Shown piece after piece: positions 35,941-43,723 of a stretch of DNA of 64,000 nucleotides. How positions within the stretch are numbered: the stretch's first letter is position 1; every line of letters starts with the position of its first letter. A program made the position numbers and the translations under genes. Source of the stretch: Microbacterium sp. M28 (GTDB lineage Bacteria; Actinomycetota; Actinomycetes; Actinomycetales; Microbacteriaceae); contig NZ_CP107546.1 in NCBI RefSeq assembly GCF_025836995.1, positions 3,100,001 to 3,164,000 of the forward strand. The letters are read 5' to 3'. A model generated the notes under the pieces. It ran no database searches. It was not told where the DNA came from and was given only the letters and a program-made list of their open reading frames with translations.

Positions 35941-36010
35941 GCGTTTCGACTCGCTTCGCTCGCTCAACGAGCGAGAGGGGGCGGGCCCGCTCAACGAACG
36001 AGAGGGGGCG
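35941..36010. repeat. Dispersed 33-bp repeat plus 23-bp tandem copy
   Basis: 35941-35973 is the reverse complement, with a single mismatch, of the repeat at 26267-26299. A 23-bp word (cgctcaacgagcgagagggg plus gcg) at 35961-35983 recurs with a single mismatch at 35988-36010. The block fills the gap between the divergently organised flanks and ends at the stop of the betaine-binding-protein gene. Confidence 0.75.
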
Positions 36011-36013
36011 TCC

Positions 36014-36922
36014 TCACTCCACGACGGCCCAGTCGAGCTGGTCGGCGTGCTGCTCCAGCCAGGCGTCGATCGCCTCCGGCTCCTTGTCGGGACCGTACTC
36101 GTTGACGACGAGGTTCTCGAGCGAACCGTACTGCTCGTCATCCAGGGTGATCTGCCCGATCAGGTCGGCCGCCTCGGGGAACTCCTCCGTGAAGCCCTTG
36201 TGCGCGATGTAGTGCAGGCCCTCCGGCTCGCCGTAGCCGTCCTCGGTGTCCTCGAGCTCCTTGATGTCGAAGACGTCGTTCACCCAGTAGGGGCGCCACA
36301 GCGTGACGACGACGTCCTCCTTCTTCTCGATCGCGTCCTGGAGGACTGTGAGCATCGCCGGCGTCGACGAGGTCACGAGCTCGTACTCCTCGTCGAGGCC
36401 GTACGCCGGAAGCAACGACTCCTGCGCGTAGGTCGCGGCGCCCGATCCTGGCTCGATCGTGTAGATCTTGTTGCCGAAGCGCTCGCCCTGCCCCTTCAGA
36501 TCCGCGATCGAATCCAAGTCGACGTACGACGGCACGGCGAGCAGCCCGCTCGCCTCCGAGTAGTACTCGCCGAGGTCCTCGAGGTCGCCCTCGAACCGCT
36601 CCCAGTAGCTGGCCTGCGCGACATCGATCCACGCGGACGGGTAGATGTCGATGTCGCCCTCCGCGAGCCCGGTGTACAGCGGGCCGGCTTCGGTGAGCGT
36701 CTCCAGCTCGACCGTGTACCCGAGCTTCTCCAGCTGGTCCTGCAGCAGGAACGTGTTGCTGAGCGAGTCGGTCCACGCCGGCAGGTAGCCGATCGTGATG
36801 GTGCCCTTCTCGGCGTCCCCGTTCGAGGCGGCATCGTCGCCGGTCGCGCAGCCGGAGAGCACGACGGCCCCTCCGACTCCGAGCGCCAGGATGCCCGTGG
36901 TGATGCGGATGCGTGTGTTCAT
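36014..36922 (-). CDS. Glycine betaine/proline-type ABC substrate-binding lipoprotein (copy 2)
   Basis: This is a 302-residue OpuAC/ProX-type binding lipoprotein, lipobox LSGC with cysteine 25. The aromatic ligand-box tryptophans are visible in PAWTDSL, PSAWIDV and LWRPYWV. It is a close paralogue of the upstream gene (37013-37927), but a strong terminator lies between them, so it may be expressed at a lower level or from its own signal. ATG 36922 gives a clean signal peptide; an in-frame ATG at 36955 would add a basic extension. Betaine or a similar quaternary-ammonium osmolyte is the likely ligand. Confidence 0.92.
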   Translation of the reverse strand: MNTRIRITTGILALGVGGAVVLSGCATGDDAASNGDAEKGTITIGYLPAWTDSLSNTFLLQDQLEKLGYTVELETLTEAGPLYTGLAEGDIDIYPSAWIDVAQASYWERFEGDLEDLGEYYSEASGLLAVPSYVDLDSIADLKGQGERFGNKIYTIEPGSGAATYAQESLLPAYGLDEEYELVTSSTPAMLTVLQDAIEKKEDVVVTLWRPYWVNDVFDIKELEDTEDGYGEPEGLHYIAHKGFTEEFPEAADLIGQITLDDEQYGSLENLVVNEYGPDKEPEAIDAWLEQHADQLDWAVVE

Positions 36923-36960
36923 GTTCTGCGTCTTTCGTCGGCGCTTCGTCGTCATCAGAC

Positions 36961-36996
36961 AAAAACGGGGGCGTCGCAGCGGACTGCGACGCCCCC
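36961..36996 (-). terminator. Rho-independent terminator between the two binding-protein genes
   Basis: A perfect 13-bp stem (36967-36979 with 36984-36996, four-base loop) is followed, in the leftward direction, by a GTTTTT tract. It lies 16 bases after the stop of the first binding-protein gene and 39 bases before the start of the second. Confidence 0.88.
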
Positions 36997-37012
36997 GGTG
37001 ATCAGGCGAGGG

Positions 37013-37927
37013 TCACTCCGTGACGACCCAGTCGAACTGGTCGCCGTTCTCCTCGAGCCAGGCATCCACTGCCTCGGCTTCCTTGCCCTCGCCGTACTCG
37101 TTGACGATGAGGTCCTCGAGCGAGCCGTACTGCGCGTCGTCGAGCTTGATCTGCTCGACCAGCTCTGCCGCCTCGGGGAACTCCTCGGCGAAGCCCTTGT
37201 GACCGATGAAGTTCAGGGTCTCGGGGGTGCCCATGGCGCCCTCCGGGTCCTCGAGCGTCTTGATGTCGTAGGAGCTGTTCGCCCAGAACGGCTTCCACAG
37301 CGTGACGACGACGTCTTCCTTCTTGTCGATCGCCTCGCCGAGCACCGTCAGCATCGCGGCGGTCGACGACGTCTGCAGCGTGTACTCGCCATCCAGACCG
37401 TAGGCCGGCATCGCGACCTCCTGCGTCTGCTTGGTGAGTCCGGCGCCCGGCTCGATGCCGACGATCGTGCCGTCGAACATGTCGCCCTTGCCCTTGAGCT
37501 GGTCGATCGAGTCGATCTCGGTGTAGCTCGGAACGGCGAGCGTCAGCACGGCGTTCTCGTAGTATGCCCCGAGGTCCTCGAGGTCGTCACCGTACTTCTC
37601 CATGTAGGACGCGTGCGTCACCTCAGGCCAGGCCGACGGGTACATGTCGACGTCACCCTGCGCGAGGCCGGTGTACAGCGGGCCTGCTTCGGTGAGTTCT
37701 TCGAACTCGACCGTGTAGCCGAGCTTCTCGAGCTGGTCCTGGAGCAGGTACGCCATGCTCAGGCCGTCCGTCCACGCCGGGAGGTATCCGAGCGTGATGG
37801 TGCCCTTGTCGCCGTCAGCCGAGCCCCCGGCCGAGTCACCGGATGAACCGGTCGCGCAACCCGTGAGGGCGAGGGAGGCGGTGACGCCGAGTGCTGCGAT
37901 GGCTGTGATGTGCCGGTACTTCTTCAT
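37013..37927 (-). CDS. Glycine betaine/proline-type ABC substrate-binding lipoprotein (copy 1)
   Basis: This is a 304-residue OpuAC/ProX-type lipoprotein with lipobox LTGC (cysteine 24). Ligand-box aromatic residues appear in PAWTDGL, PSAWPEV and LWKPFWA. GAAAGG precedes the ATG. It ends the ATPase-permease-binding protein operon, and a strong intrinsic terminator follows it. It captures an osmoprotectant outside the membrane and delivers it to the permease encoded upstream. It is closely similar to the next gene along most of its length. Confidence 0.93.
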   Translation of the reverse strand: MKKYRHITAIAALGVTASLALTGCATGSSGDSAGGSADGDKGTITLGYLPAWTDGLSMAYLLQDQLEKLGYTVEFEELTEAGPLYTGLAQGDVDMYPSAWPEVTHASYMEKYGDDLEDLGAYYENAVLTLAVPSYTEIDSIDQLKGKGDMFDGTIVGIEPGAGLTKQTQEVAMPAYGLDGEYTLQTSSTAAMLTVLGEAIDKKEDVVVTLWKPFWANSSYDIKTLEDPEGAMGTPETLNFIGHKGFAEEFPEAAELVEQIKLDDAQYGSLEDLIVNEYGEGKEAEAVDAWLEENGDQFDWVVTE

Positions 37928-37980
37928 GGTGCTGCCTTTCGTATGCTGTGGTGCGTTCCGTATGGGTTCAGTGGGTTTCG

Positions 37981-38949
37981 TCAGACGCCGACGTTCGGCG
38001 CACGGTGCGGAGATGCCTGTGCGCGGTCCGCCTCCGCGGCAGCTTGCGCCGCGGCATCCGCTGCCTGTGTCCGCTGCGCTGCACGGCGACGGGCGAGGAC
38101 GCCCAGCAGCGACGAGGGGTACTCGTGCGGGGTGCCGAGTGCCGCGGTGACGCGGTCGAGGTAGACCGCGATCAGCACGACGGCGAGTCCGGCCTCGACG
38201 CCCTTGGCGGTGTCGACGGTCGAGATCGCCAGGACGACCTCCTTGCCGAGTCCGTCCGCGCCGGCCATTCCGGCGATGACGACCATCGACAGCGAGAGCA
38301 TGATGACCTGGTTGACGCCGGCCATGATGGACGGCATCGCGAGCGGCAGCTGGATGCCGCGGAGGATCTGACCCGGCTTCGCGCCGAAGGCCTGCCCGGC
38401 CTCGACGGTCTCGGAGTCCACACCGCGGATGCCGAGCTCGGTGAGCCGGACGCCGGGAGGCAGCGCGAAGATCACCGTCGCGACGAGACCCGGCACGACA
38501 CCGATGCTGAAGAACACGATCGCCGGGATCAGGTACACCATCGCGGGCATCGTCTGCATGAAGTCGAGCACGGGCTTGAGGATCATCCGGACCGTGTCGT
38601 TGCGCGCCGACCAGATGCCCAGCGGCACCGCGATCGCGATCGCCACGAGCGCTGACACCAGCACGAGGGCGAGGGTCTGCATCGACAGGTCCCACAGGTC
38701 CATCGTGACGATGAGCAGGAACGAGATGACCGTGCCGACGGCCATCTGCCACGAGCGCACGAGCCAGGCGATGAGCGCGAAGATCGCGATCATGACCGGG
38801 AACGGCGTGCCGACCAGGATGTCGGTCAGACCGTCGACGAGGAACCGCACGACGAACGAGATGACGTCGAGCAGAGCCGCGAGGTTGTCCTTGACCCAGT
38901 CGACGACCGAGGCGACCCATTCACCGATGGGGATGCGGAAGCCATCCAT
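37981..38949 (-). CDS. Glycine betaine/proline-type ABC permease
   Basis: This is a 322-residue ProW/OpuAB-type permease. A short amphipathic start (WVASVVDWVKDNL) precedes about six to seven membrane helices. The EAA loop reads AGQAFGAKPGQILRGIQ. The C-terminus is a basic, Ala-rich tail. The ATG at 38949 overlaps the TGA of the ATPase gene, and AGGAGGT sits upstream of it, so this start is preferred over the GTG three bases earlier. It forms the channel of the osmoprotectant importer. Confidence 0.93.
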   Translation of the reverse strand: MDGFRIPIGEWVASVVDWVKDNLAALLDVISFVVRFLVDGLTDILVGTPFPVMIAIFALIAWLVRSWQMAVGTVISFLLIVTMDLWDLSMQTLALVLVSALVAIAIAVPLGIWSARNDTVRMILKPVLDFMQTMPAMVYLIPAIVFFSIGVVPGLVATVIFALPPGVRLTELGIRGVDSETVEAGQAFGAKPGQILRGIQLPLAMPSIMAGVNQVIMLSLSMVVIAGMAGADGLGKEVVLAISTVDTAKGVEAGLAVVLIAVYLDRVTAALGTPHEYPSSLLGVLARRRAAQRTQAADAAAQAAAEADRAQASPHRAPNVGV

Positions 38950-40259
38950 CACAGCACCTCCTTCTCGGCGGCCGGAGCAACGGGCGCGGTGCCCGCGGCA
39001 TCCTGCGCCTCATCGAGCACGGCGTCGATCTCGGCCTGCGGGACGGGGCGCAGCGGCAGAGTGATCTCCTCCGTGGCGCCCGGGCCGGGGCCGAGCGCCG
39101 CGAGCAGCGTGACGCGAGGGATGACGCCGACGAGCCGGCCGCCGCCGTCCACGACCGCGAGGGGCAGCGGGGATTCCACCGCTGGCACGAACAGGTTCAT
39201 CAGCACCTCGTCCTCGGCCACGCTCTGCGGAACGGGCTTGAGGATCGACGCGAGCGACGTCTCGCCCTTGCGGACGAGCTTGATCGCGTCGCGGTCGGTG
39301 ACGATCCCGAGCAGCTTGCGGTCGCGCCCGGTGACGTACGCGGCCGACATGTAGGCGTCGCGCATCTGCCGAAGCGCCGTCCGCGGACCCGTCGTCTCGG
39401 CGACGACCGGACGCGGCAGCTCCATGACGTTGGATGCCGTGAGCACGCGCGCCCGGTCGACGTCCTGCACGAACTGCTCGACGTAGTCGTTCGCCGGGTC
39501 GGTGAGGATGTCCTCCGGCGTGCCGATCTGGACGATCCGGCCGTCGCGCATGACGGCGATCCGGTCGCCGAGGAACATCGCCTCGTTGAGGTCGTGCGTG
39601 ATGAACACGATCGTCTTCTGCAGCTTCTGCTGCAGTTCGAGCAGCTGCTCCTGCATCTCGCGGCGGATCAGCGGGTCGAGCGCACTGAACGCCTCGTCCA
39701 TCAGCAGGATCTCGGTGTCGGCCGCGAGCGCGCGGGCGATGCCGACGCGCTGCTGCATGCCGCCGGACAGCTGGGACGGGAGCTTGTCGCCGTTGCCCTC
39801 CAGCCCGACCATCGCGAGGACCTCCTCGGCCTTCGCGAGGCGCTCGGCCTTCGGAACTCCGCGCAGCTCGAGCGGATAGGCGACGTTCGCGGCGACGGTG
39901 CGGTGCGGCAGCAGCGCGAAGTGCTGGAACACCATCGACACGTTGTCGCGCCGGATCTCGCGCAGCCGCGATGCCGGAATGCCAGTGATCTGATCGCCGC
40001 CGACGGTGACGGAGCCGTCCGTCGCGTCGTGCAGGCCGTTCAGCATGCGGATGATGGTGGACTTGCCGGAACCCGACAGGCCCATGATGACGAAGATCTC
40101 GCCTTTGTTCACGGTGAAGCTGGCGTCGATGACGGCAGCGGTTCCGGCATCGACGACGTCGTTGCGGGATTCACCGGATTTCAGGCGACGGACGGCTTGG
40201 TTCGGGTTCCGTCCGAACACCTTGAACAGATGGCGCGCTTCAAGAGCGGTTTCGGTCAC
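38949..40259 (-). CDS. Glycine betaine/proline-type ABC ATPase with CBS domains
   Basis: This is a 436-residue ProV/OpuAA-type ATPase. It has Walker [10 protein letters not shown], signature LSGGMQQR and Walker [11 protein letters not shown]-terminal pair of CBS domains (about residues 280-410) in OpuA relatives senses ionic strength to switch transport on under osmotic stress. The start is placed at GTG 40259 behind GGGGGAAAC; a GTG six codons upstream is possible. It heads the operon with the permease and binding protein. The last residues overlap the permease start. Confidence 0.94.
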   Translation of the reverse strand: MTETALEARHLFKVFGRNPNQAVRRLKSGESRNDVVDAGTAAVIDASFTVNKGEIFVIMGLSGSGKSTIIRMLNGLHDATDGSVTVGGDQITGIPASRLREIRRDNVSMVFQHFALLPHRTVAANVAYPLELRGVPKAERLAKAEEVLAMVGLEGNGDKLPSQLSGGMQQRVGIARALAADTEILLMDEAFSALDPLIRREMQEQLLELQQKLQKTIVFITHDLNEAMFLGDRIAVMRDGRIVQIGTPEDILTDPANDYVEQFVQDVDRARVLTASNVMELPRPVVAETTGPRTALRQMRDAYMSAAYVTGRDRKLLGIVTDRDAIKLVRKGETSLASILKPVPQSVAEDEVLMNLFVPAVESPLPLAVVDGGGRLVGVIPRVTLLAALGPGPGATEEITLPLRPVPQAEIDAVLDEAQDAAGTAPVAPAAEKEVL

Positions 40260-40593
40260 GTTTCCCCCGCGACTCACCGTTTTCAGGGTCTCGGTGAGCC
40301 CGCTTCGGTTGCGCCCGGGTGATGTTCACAAGGCCGTTTCGACAACGCTGCATGGCGGCACGGACGGTGGATTTCGGATCCTCCGCAAAGAACATCGACC
40401 GTACGTCCACGCCTCTTCGTTAGCACAGCAGAATCGAAAGAAGGACGCGTCCGCGGACTGGTCTTCGGGCGTGATGCCCGCCCTCCACCGTAACAAAATG
40501 GCTGGTCAGGGCAAATCCGCGGCGTGTCGGAACCCCGTGGAATCGGCGCCTGAACGGGGGATTTGCCGGATACACCGGCGTATCCTCGACTCC
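40260..40593. other. 334-bp intergenic region between divergent transcription units
   Basis: This is the longest gene-free stretch in the window. It must contain the promoter of the leftward osmoprotectant operon. A minus-strand candidate -10 GCTAAC lies near 40420, but no convincing -35 is seen. At the right edge is the palindrome GGATACaccggcGTATCC (40568-40585), overlapping the -10-like TATCCT (40581-40586) of the next gene. I see no credible coding frame here. Confidence 0.5.
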
Positions 40594-41064
40594 ATGCGGA
40601 TCTGGCTCTCGCGGTGGGAATGGGCATGCTGCGGCGACCCCTTCGAGGTCGGTTCGCGGGTGCGGCTGCGGGTGCGTCACGGGGTCCGGGAAGAACATGC
40701 CGCCGAGCTCGGTCCCGACCTCGGCGGCACGATCGACGCCGTCGAGACGCACCATGATGACGAGCCTCTCCCCGAGGTCGTCGGCGTCGTCACCGGCATC
40801 CACGTGGTGCAGTTCACCATGACGACCACGCAGGTTCCTCGCCCGGTCCGCCCGCACCGTCCTCGTCCGGATCTCGGCGGCAACTTCACCGCAGGCTCCC
40901 CCGCGCGGCCGTTCATCACCACCCAGACCCCGGTACCGGGCACCGCGCGCCTTCAGAAGGTCGACCGGGTGCCGTGGAAACCGCCCGTTGGCGACCGCGG
41001 CGGTGACTACGTCATCGATCTGCTCGAGGACGTCGACGAGCCGGCGGAGGACTCAGCGCTCTGA
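40594..41064 (+). CDS. DUF6578-like protein
   Basis: This is a 156-residue soluble protein opening MRIWLSRWEWACCGDPFEVG, a Trp/Cys-rich start like the DUF6578 family, followed by a beta-rich segment and a proline-rich middle (PRPVRPHRPRPDLGG). Function is unknown; the Cys-Cys pair could bind metal. TATCCT at 40581-40586 ends seven bases before the ATG and no ribosome-binding site is visible, so the mRNA is probably leaderless. The 3' end overlaps the 3' end of the convergent methyltransferase gene by 12 bases. Confidence 0.8.
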   Translation: MRIWLSRWEWACCGDPFEVGSRVRLRVRHGVREEHAAELGPDLGGTIDAVETHHDDEPLPEVVGVVTGIHVVQFTMTTTQVPRPVRPHRPRPDLGGNFTAGSPARPFITTQTPVPGTARLQKVDRVPWKPPVGDRGGDYVIDLLEDVDEPAEDSAL

Positions 41065-42351
41065 GCGGATGCTGCGGGTGACGGTGAACTTCGGGGTGCG
41101 GTGCACCTGCTCCGTCCGCCCCACCCGTCGTGTCAGCTCGCCCTTGTAGGCGAGCGACGAGTTGTAGACCGTCCAGAGCTCGCCGCCCGACCTGAGCAGC
41201 CGAGCGGCGGCGTCGAACAGGCGGGTCGCCGCAGCAGTGTGCACGCTCGTCCCGAGATGGAAGGGCGGGTTGAGCAGCACGACGTCGGCCGAGGCATCCG
41301 GCAGGTCGGATCCGGCGTCGTCGTGCGTGACCTGCACCCGATCTGCGACACCATTCGCGGCCATCGTCGCCCTGGCGGAGGCCACCGCCGCGGCGGATCG
41401 GTCGGTCGCGATCACGCGGGCGTCAGGGTGGGTGAGAGCGTACACGGCGGCGAGCACACCGGTGCCGCAGCCGAGGTCGATGACGATCTCGTTCACAACT
41501 CCGCAGATCTGCCCGTCCGAACGTCCGCAATCCGCGGAATCTGCGCCTTCTCGGGCGTCGCCGGGGCCATCCATGAGGAGTTGTGAACGCCGATCGGTCA
41601 GGACGTCGAGCAGCACGCGCGTACCGACGTCGATGCGGGCACCCGCGAACGCCCCGCCGTGCGCCGCGAGCGTCACGCCGAACTCGGGGTGCGTCTCGCG
41701 CACAGGGAACGGCGGCGCCTCCGGCACGTCGCGCGGATCCTCCGCGACGATCAGGCGGGACTTTCGCTCCGCACGCTGCGGCTGCACCCGGGCGAACGAC
41801 CGCGCGAGGATTTCGTTCTGCGCGAGCGTCATGTGCTTGACCCGGCCGCCCGCGATCAGCACGACGTCGTCCGCCGCCCACCGGGCCACGGCATCCGCGA
41901 TCTCCGCGAGCTCGGCGAGCGCCTTGGGCAGCTGCAGCAGCACGAGCCGCACACCGGTCAGCAGGGCGGCATCCAGCTCGTGCGGGACGAACGGAGCGCC
42001 GTCCCCTGCAGAGCTCGCGGTGAGTCCTGGTCCGACGCCGGCTGACGCGCCGTCGGCATCCAGGGTCCGGAGCATCCCGAGCTCCTCGGCGTTGCGGACG
42101 AGCGCCCGCCGTCCGGTCGCCAGGTCCTGATGCAGGCGGATGCCGCGGAGCCCGGCATCCACCAGGGCGAGCGTGATCGCGCCGTATCCGTCGCCGATCA
42201 CGGCGATGTCGGAGCCGGTCAGGTCATGGTCGGCGACGTGCGCGAGACACCGCTCGACGAGCAGCAGATCGGTCGCATCGTGCGCCTGCAGTTCGGGCGC
42301 CTCGACGTCGGGGAAGCGCCGAAGGCGCTCGTATGGGAACTCGGACACCAC
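41053..42351 (-). CDS. RsmC/RlmG-like rRNA guanine-N2 methyltransferase with in-frame insertion
   Basis: This is a 432-residue SAM-dependent methyltransferase with the two-domain RsmC/RlmG layout. A degenerate N-terminal methyltransferase half covers about residues 40-220. The catalytic half has the SAM loop DLGCGTG near residue 291 and active-site motif NPPFH. Members methylate guanine in 16S or 23S rRNA. Residues about 255-287 look foreign (SQLLMDGPGDAREG...), and the DNA there is a 98-bp stretch with perfect 12-bp inverted ends, so a repeat element seems to have inserted just before the SAM loop without breaking the frame. Confidence 0.88.
   Translation of the reverse strand: MVSEFPYERLRRFPDVEAPELQAHDATDLLLVERCLAHVADHDLTGSDIAVIGDGYGAITLALVDAGLRGIRLHQDLATGRRALVRNAEELGMLRTLDADGASAGVGPGLTASSAGDGAPFVPHELDAALLTGVRLVLLQLPKALAELAEIADAVARWAADDVVLIAGGRVKHMTLAQNEILARSFARVQPQRAERKSRLIVAEDPRDVPEAPPFPVRETHPEFGVTLAAHGGAFAGARIDVGTRVLLDVLTDRRSQLLMDGPGDAREGADSADCGRSDGQICGVVNEIVIDLGCGTGVLAAVYALTHPDARVIATDRSAAAVASARATMAANGVADRVQVTHDDAGSDLPDASADVVLLNPPFHLGTSVHTAAATRLFDAAARLLRSGGELWTVYNSSLAYKGELTRRVGRTEQVHRTPKFTVTRSIRSER
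41491..41588. repeat. 98-bp inverted-repeat element inside the methyltransferase gene
   Basis: The ends are perfect 12-bp inverted repeats, GTTCACAACTCC (41491-41502) and GGAGTTGTGAAC (41577-41588). Inside are further gcagat/atctgc symmetries. It lies wholly within the methyltransferase coding sequence and is translated. It has no transposase, so it resembles a MITE- or REP-like unit. No target duplication is obvious. Confidence 0.7.
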
Positions 42352-42357
42352 CCCACC

Positions 42358-42711
42358 CTAGGCGTCCTGATCGCCGTCCCTCTCGGCACCCGCATCCAGG
42401 TCTGCAAGCAGGTCGACCGCGGCCCGCGCGTACTCGCCGATCCAGCGGTCGTGGATGCGCTTGATCGGCAGCGGGGCGAGCGTCAGGTGCCGCTCGCGAC
42501 CCACCTTGCGACCGGTGACGAGTTCCGCTCGCTCCAGCACGCGCAGGTGCTGCAGCACGGTGGTCCGGTCGAGCTCGGGGAACTGGGCGCACAGCGCTCC
42601 CGTGCTGCACGGTGCGTTGCGCAATGCGTCCAGCATGCGCCTGCGGACCGGGGCGGCGAGCGCCTTGAACACGAGGTCATCGTCGGCAACGCTTCCCTCG
42701 GTCGACTTCAT
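42358..42711 (-). CDS. ArsR-family regulator
   Basis: This is a 117-residue winged-helix repressor: LVFKALAAPVRRRMLDAL and the recognition region STGALCAQFPELDRTTVLQHLRVLE. It has no cysteine pair typical of metal sensors. It is divergent from an AHSA1-domain gene, the classic pairing of ArsR-type (SdpR-like) regulators with SRPBCC partners. The start codon lies at the edge of a 20-bp palindrome that also holds a minus-strand -10 (TAAGAT, 42718-42723), so the mRNA is probably leaderless and autoregulated. Confidence 0.9.
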   Translation of the reverse strand: MKSTEGSVADDDLVFKALAAPVRRRMLDALRNAPCSTGALCAQFPELDRTTVLQHLRVLERAELVTGRKVGRERHLTLAPLPIKRIHDRWIGEYARAAVDLLADLDAGAERDGDQDA

Positions 42712-42729
42712 GTTGTAATCTTACAACAT
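42710..42729. promoter_or_regulatory. Palindromic operator containing both divergent promoters
   Basis: The sequence ATGTTGTAATCTTACAACAT has 9-bp perfect arms around a two-base centre. Its ends are the start codons of the ArsR gene (minus) and the AHSA1 gene (plus). TAATCT (42716-42721, plus) and TAAGAT (42718-42723, minus) each end six bases before their start codon. Binding of the ArsR protein here would block both transcripts. Confidence 0.75.
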
Positions 42730-43204
42730 GTCAGCCACCGAACCGCTCACCGAACTGTCCTTCTCCGTGTCGGGTCGCGTGTCCCGACCGATCTCCGAGA
42801 CCTACGAAGCCGTCGCCGACCCGACGCAGCTCTCGCACTACTTCACCACCGGCGGCGCCCGCGGACGTCTGGAATCGAATGCCGACGTCACCTGGGATTT
42901 CGCCGACTTTCCCGGCCGGTTCCCTGTCACCGTCATCGAGGCATCCGCGCCGGATCGCATCGTCATCGAATGGGGCGGAGAGAACGCGGCAGGCGGCGCC
43001 GGCACGACGCGCACCACGTTCGAGTTCACGGCCATCGACGACGGCGCCCGCACGCTCGTGACCATCACCGAGCAGTCCTGGCAGGCGACGACCGACGGGG
43101 CCAAGTCGGCGTTCGGCAACTGCGAGGGCTGGACCGGCATGCTGGCGGCCATGAAGGCATGGCTCGAGCACGGCATCAACCTGCGCGACGGCTTCTACCG
43201 CTGA
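42728..43204 (+). CDS. SRPBCC (AHSA1-type) protein
   Basis: This is a 158-residue START/Bet v1-fold protein of the AHSA1 group: SGRVSRPISETYEAVADP at the start, the beta hairpin DRIVIEWGGE, and a long C-terminal helix ending AWLEHGINLRDGFYR. Such proteins bind hydrophobic ligands in a central cavity. It is cytosolic. It shares a 16-bp intergenic region with the divergent ArsR gene, and its start codon is part of the operator palindrome, so control by that regulator is almost certain. The ligand is unknown. Confidence 0.9.
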   Translation: MSATEPLTELSFSVSGRVSRPISETYEAVADPTQLSHYFTTGGARGRLESNADVTWDFADFPGRFPVTVIEASAPDRIVIEWGGENAAGGAGTTRTTFEFTAIDDGARTLVTITEQSWQATTDGAKSAFGNCEGWTGMLAAMKAWLEHGINLRDGFYR

Positions 43205-43222
43205 CGCGCACCGCAGATCTCC

Positions 43223-43258
43223 GCGAAGGGCCGGCACCACATGGCGCCGGCCCTTCGC
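43223..43258 (+). terminator. Hairpin terminator after AHSA1 gene
   Basis: A perfect 13-bp stem pairs 43223-43235 with 43246-43258 (ten-base loop), 18 bases after the stop. A single short T pair follows; it is a GC-rich actinobacterial hairpin. Confidence 0.7.
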
Positions 43259-43267
43259 CTTGCCCTC

Positions 43268-43313
43268 TTGACATCGATTCCAGTTCTATGGTTACTTAGT
43301 CGAGTAAGTAACC
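43268..43313 (+). promoter_or_regulatory. Promoter and 24-bp palindromic operator of GntR/ABC operon
   Basis: A consensus -35 TTGACA lies at 43268-43273. At 17-18 bp spacing the -10 region (gttact) falls inside a perfect palindrome, GGTTACTTA (43290-43298) and TAAGTAACC (43305-43313), six-base centre. The repressor would therefore cover the -10. The adjacent YtrA-type GntR gene, 21 bases downstream, is the likely binder. Confidence 0.75.
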
Positions 43314-43333
43314 AATAAACCACCGGAGGCGTC

Positions 43334-43723
43334 GTGATCGAAGAAGGCAAAGCGCTCTTCCTGCAGATCGCCGAGCAGATCGAGGACTCGATCATCGACG
43401 GCTCACTGCCGGAGGAGTCCCAGGCCCCCTCGACCAATGAGCTGGCCGCCTTCTATCGCATCAACCCCGCCACCGCAGCCAAGGGAGTCGCCATGCTCAC
43501 CGACAAGGGCGTGCTGTACAAGCGCCGCGGCATCGGCATGTTCGTCACCGACGGCGCTCGCGACCGGCTCCTCGGAGAGCGTCGCTCCGCCTTCGCCGAT
43601 CGCTACATCGACCCCCTCCTTGTCGAAGCCCGCACGCTCGGACTCGACCAGGAGGACCTGACCGCACTGCTGCGCGAACGCGCGGCGGCATCCACCGACG
43701 CAGAAGGGAACACCCCCGCATGA
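43334..43723 (+). CDS. GntR-family (YtrA-like) regulator
   Basis: This is a 129-residue short GntR regulator of the YtrA type. The N-terminal winged helix (FLQIAEQIEDSIIDGSL, STNELAAFYRINPATAAKG) is followed by a small helical dimerisation tail. The GTG start has CGGAGG four bases before it. The stop overlaps the ATG of the ABC ATPase gene (ATGA). YtrA-type regulators usually control the ABC operon they sit in, and an operator palindrome is visible upstream. The inducer is often a cell-wall antibiotic; here it is unknown. Confidence 0.92.
   Translation: MIEEGKALFLQIAEQIEDSIIDGSLPEESQAPSTNELAAFYRINPATAAKGVAMLTDKGVLYKRRGIGMFVTDGARDRLLGERRSAFADRYIDPLLVEARTLGLDQEDLTALLRERAAASTDAEGNTPA

Noticed and set aside
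34709..37846. A 1045-codon open frame on the plus strand antisense to the lipase-maturation and betaine-binding genes
   Set aside because: It is antisense to two clear gene families, is dominated by Arg, Glu and Asp runs, and reflects GC-rich codon structure of the genes on the other strand.
40324..40345. GTTCACAAGGC followed by a GTTTC word upstream of the betaine operon as a fourth PHO box
   Set aside because: The two heads are 12 bases apart rather than 11, and the neighbouring genes have no phosphate role.
41491..41588. The inverted repeat as a functional transposon
   Set aside because: There is no transposase and no clear target duplication; at most it is a non-autonomous or REP-like unit.
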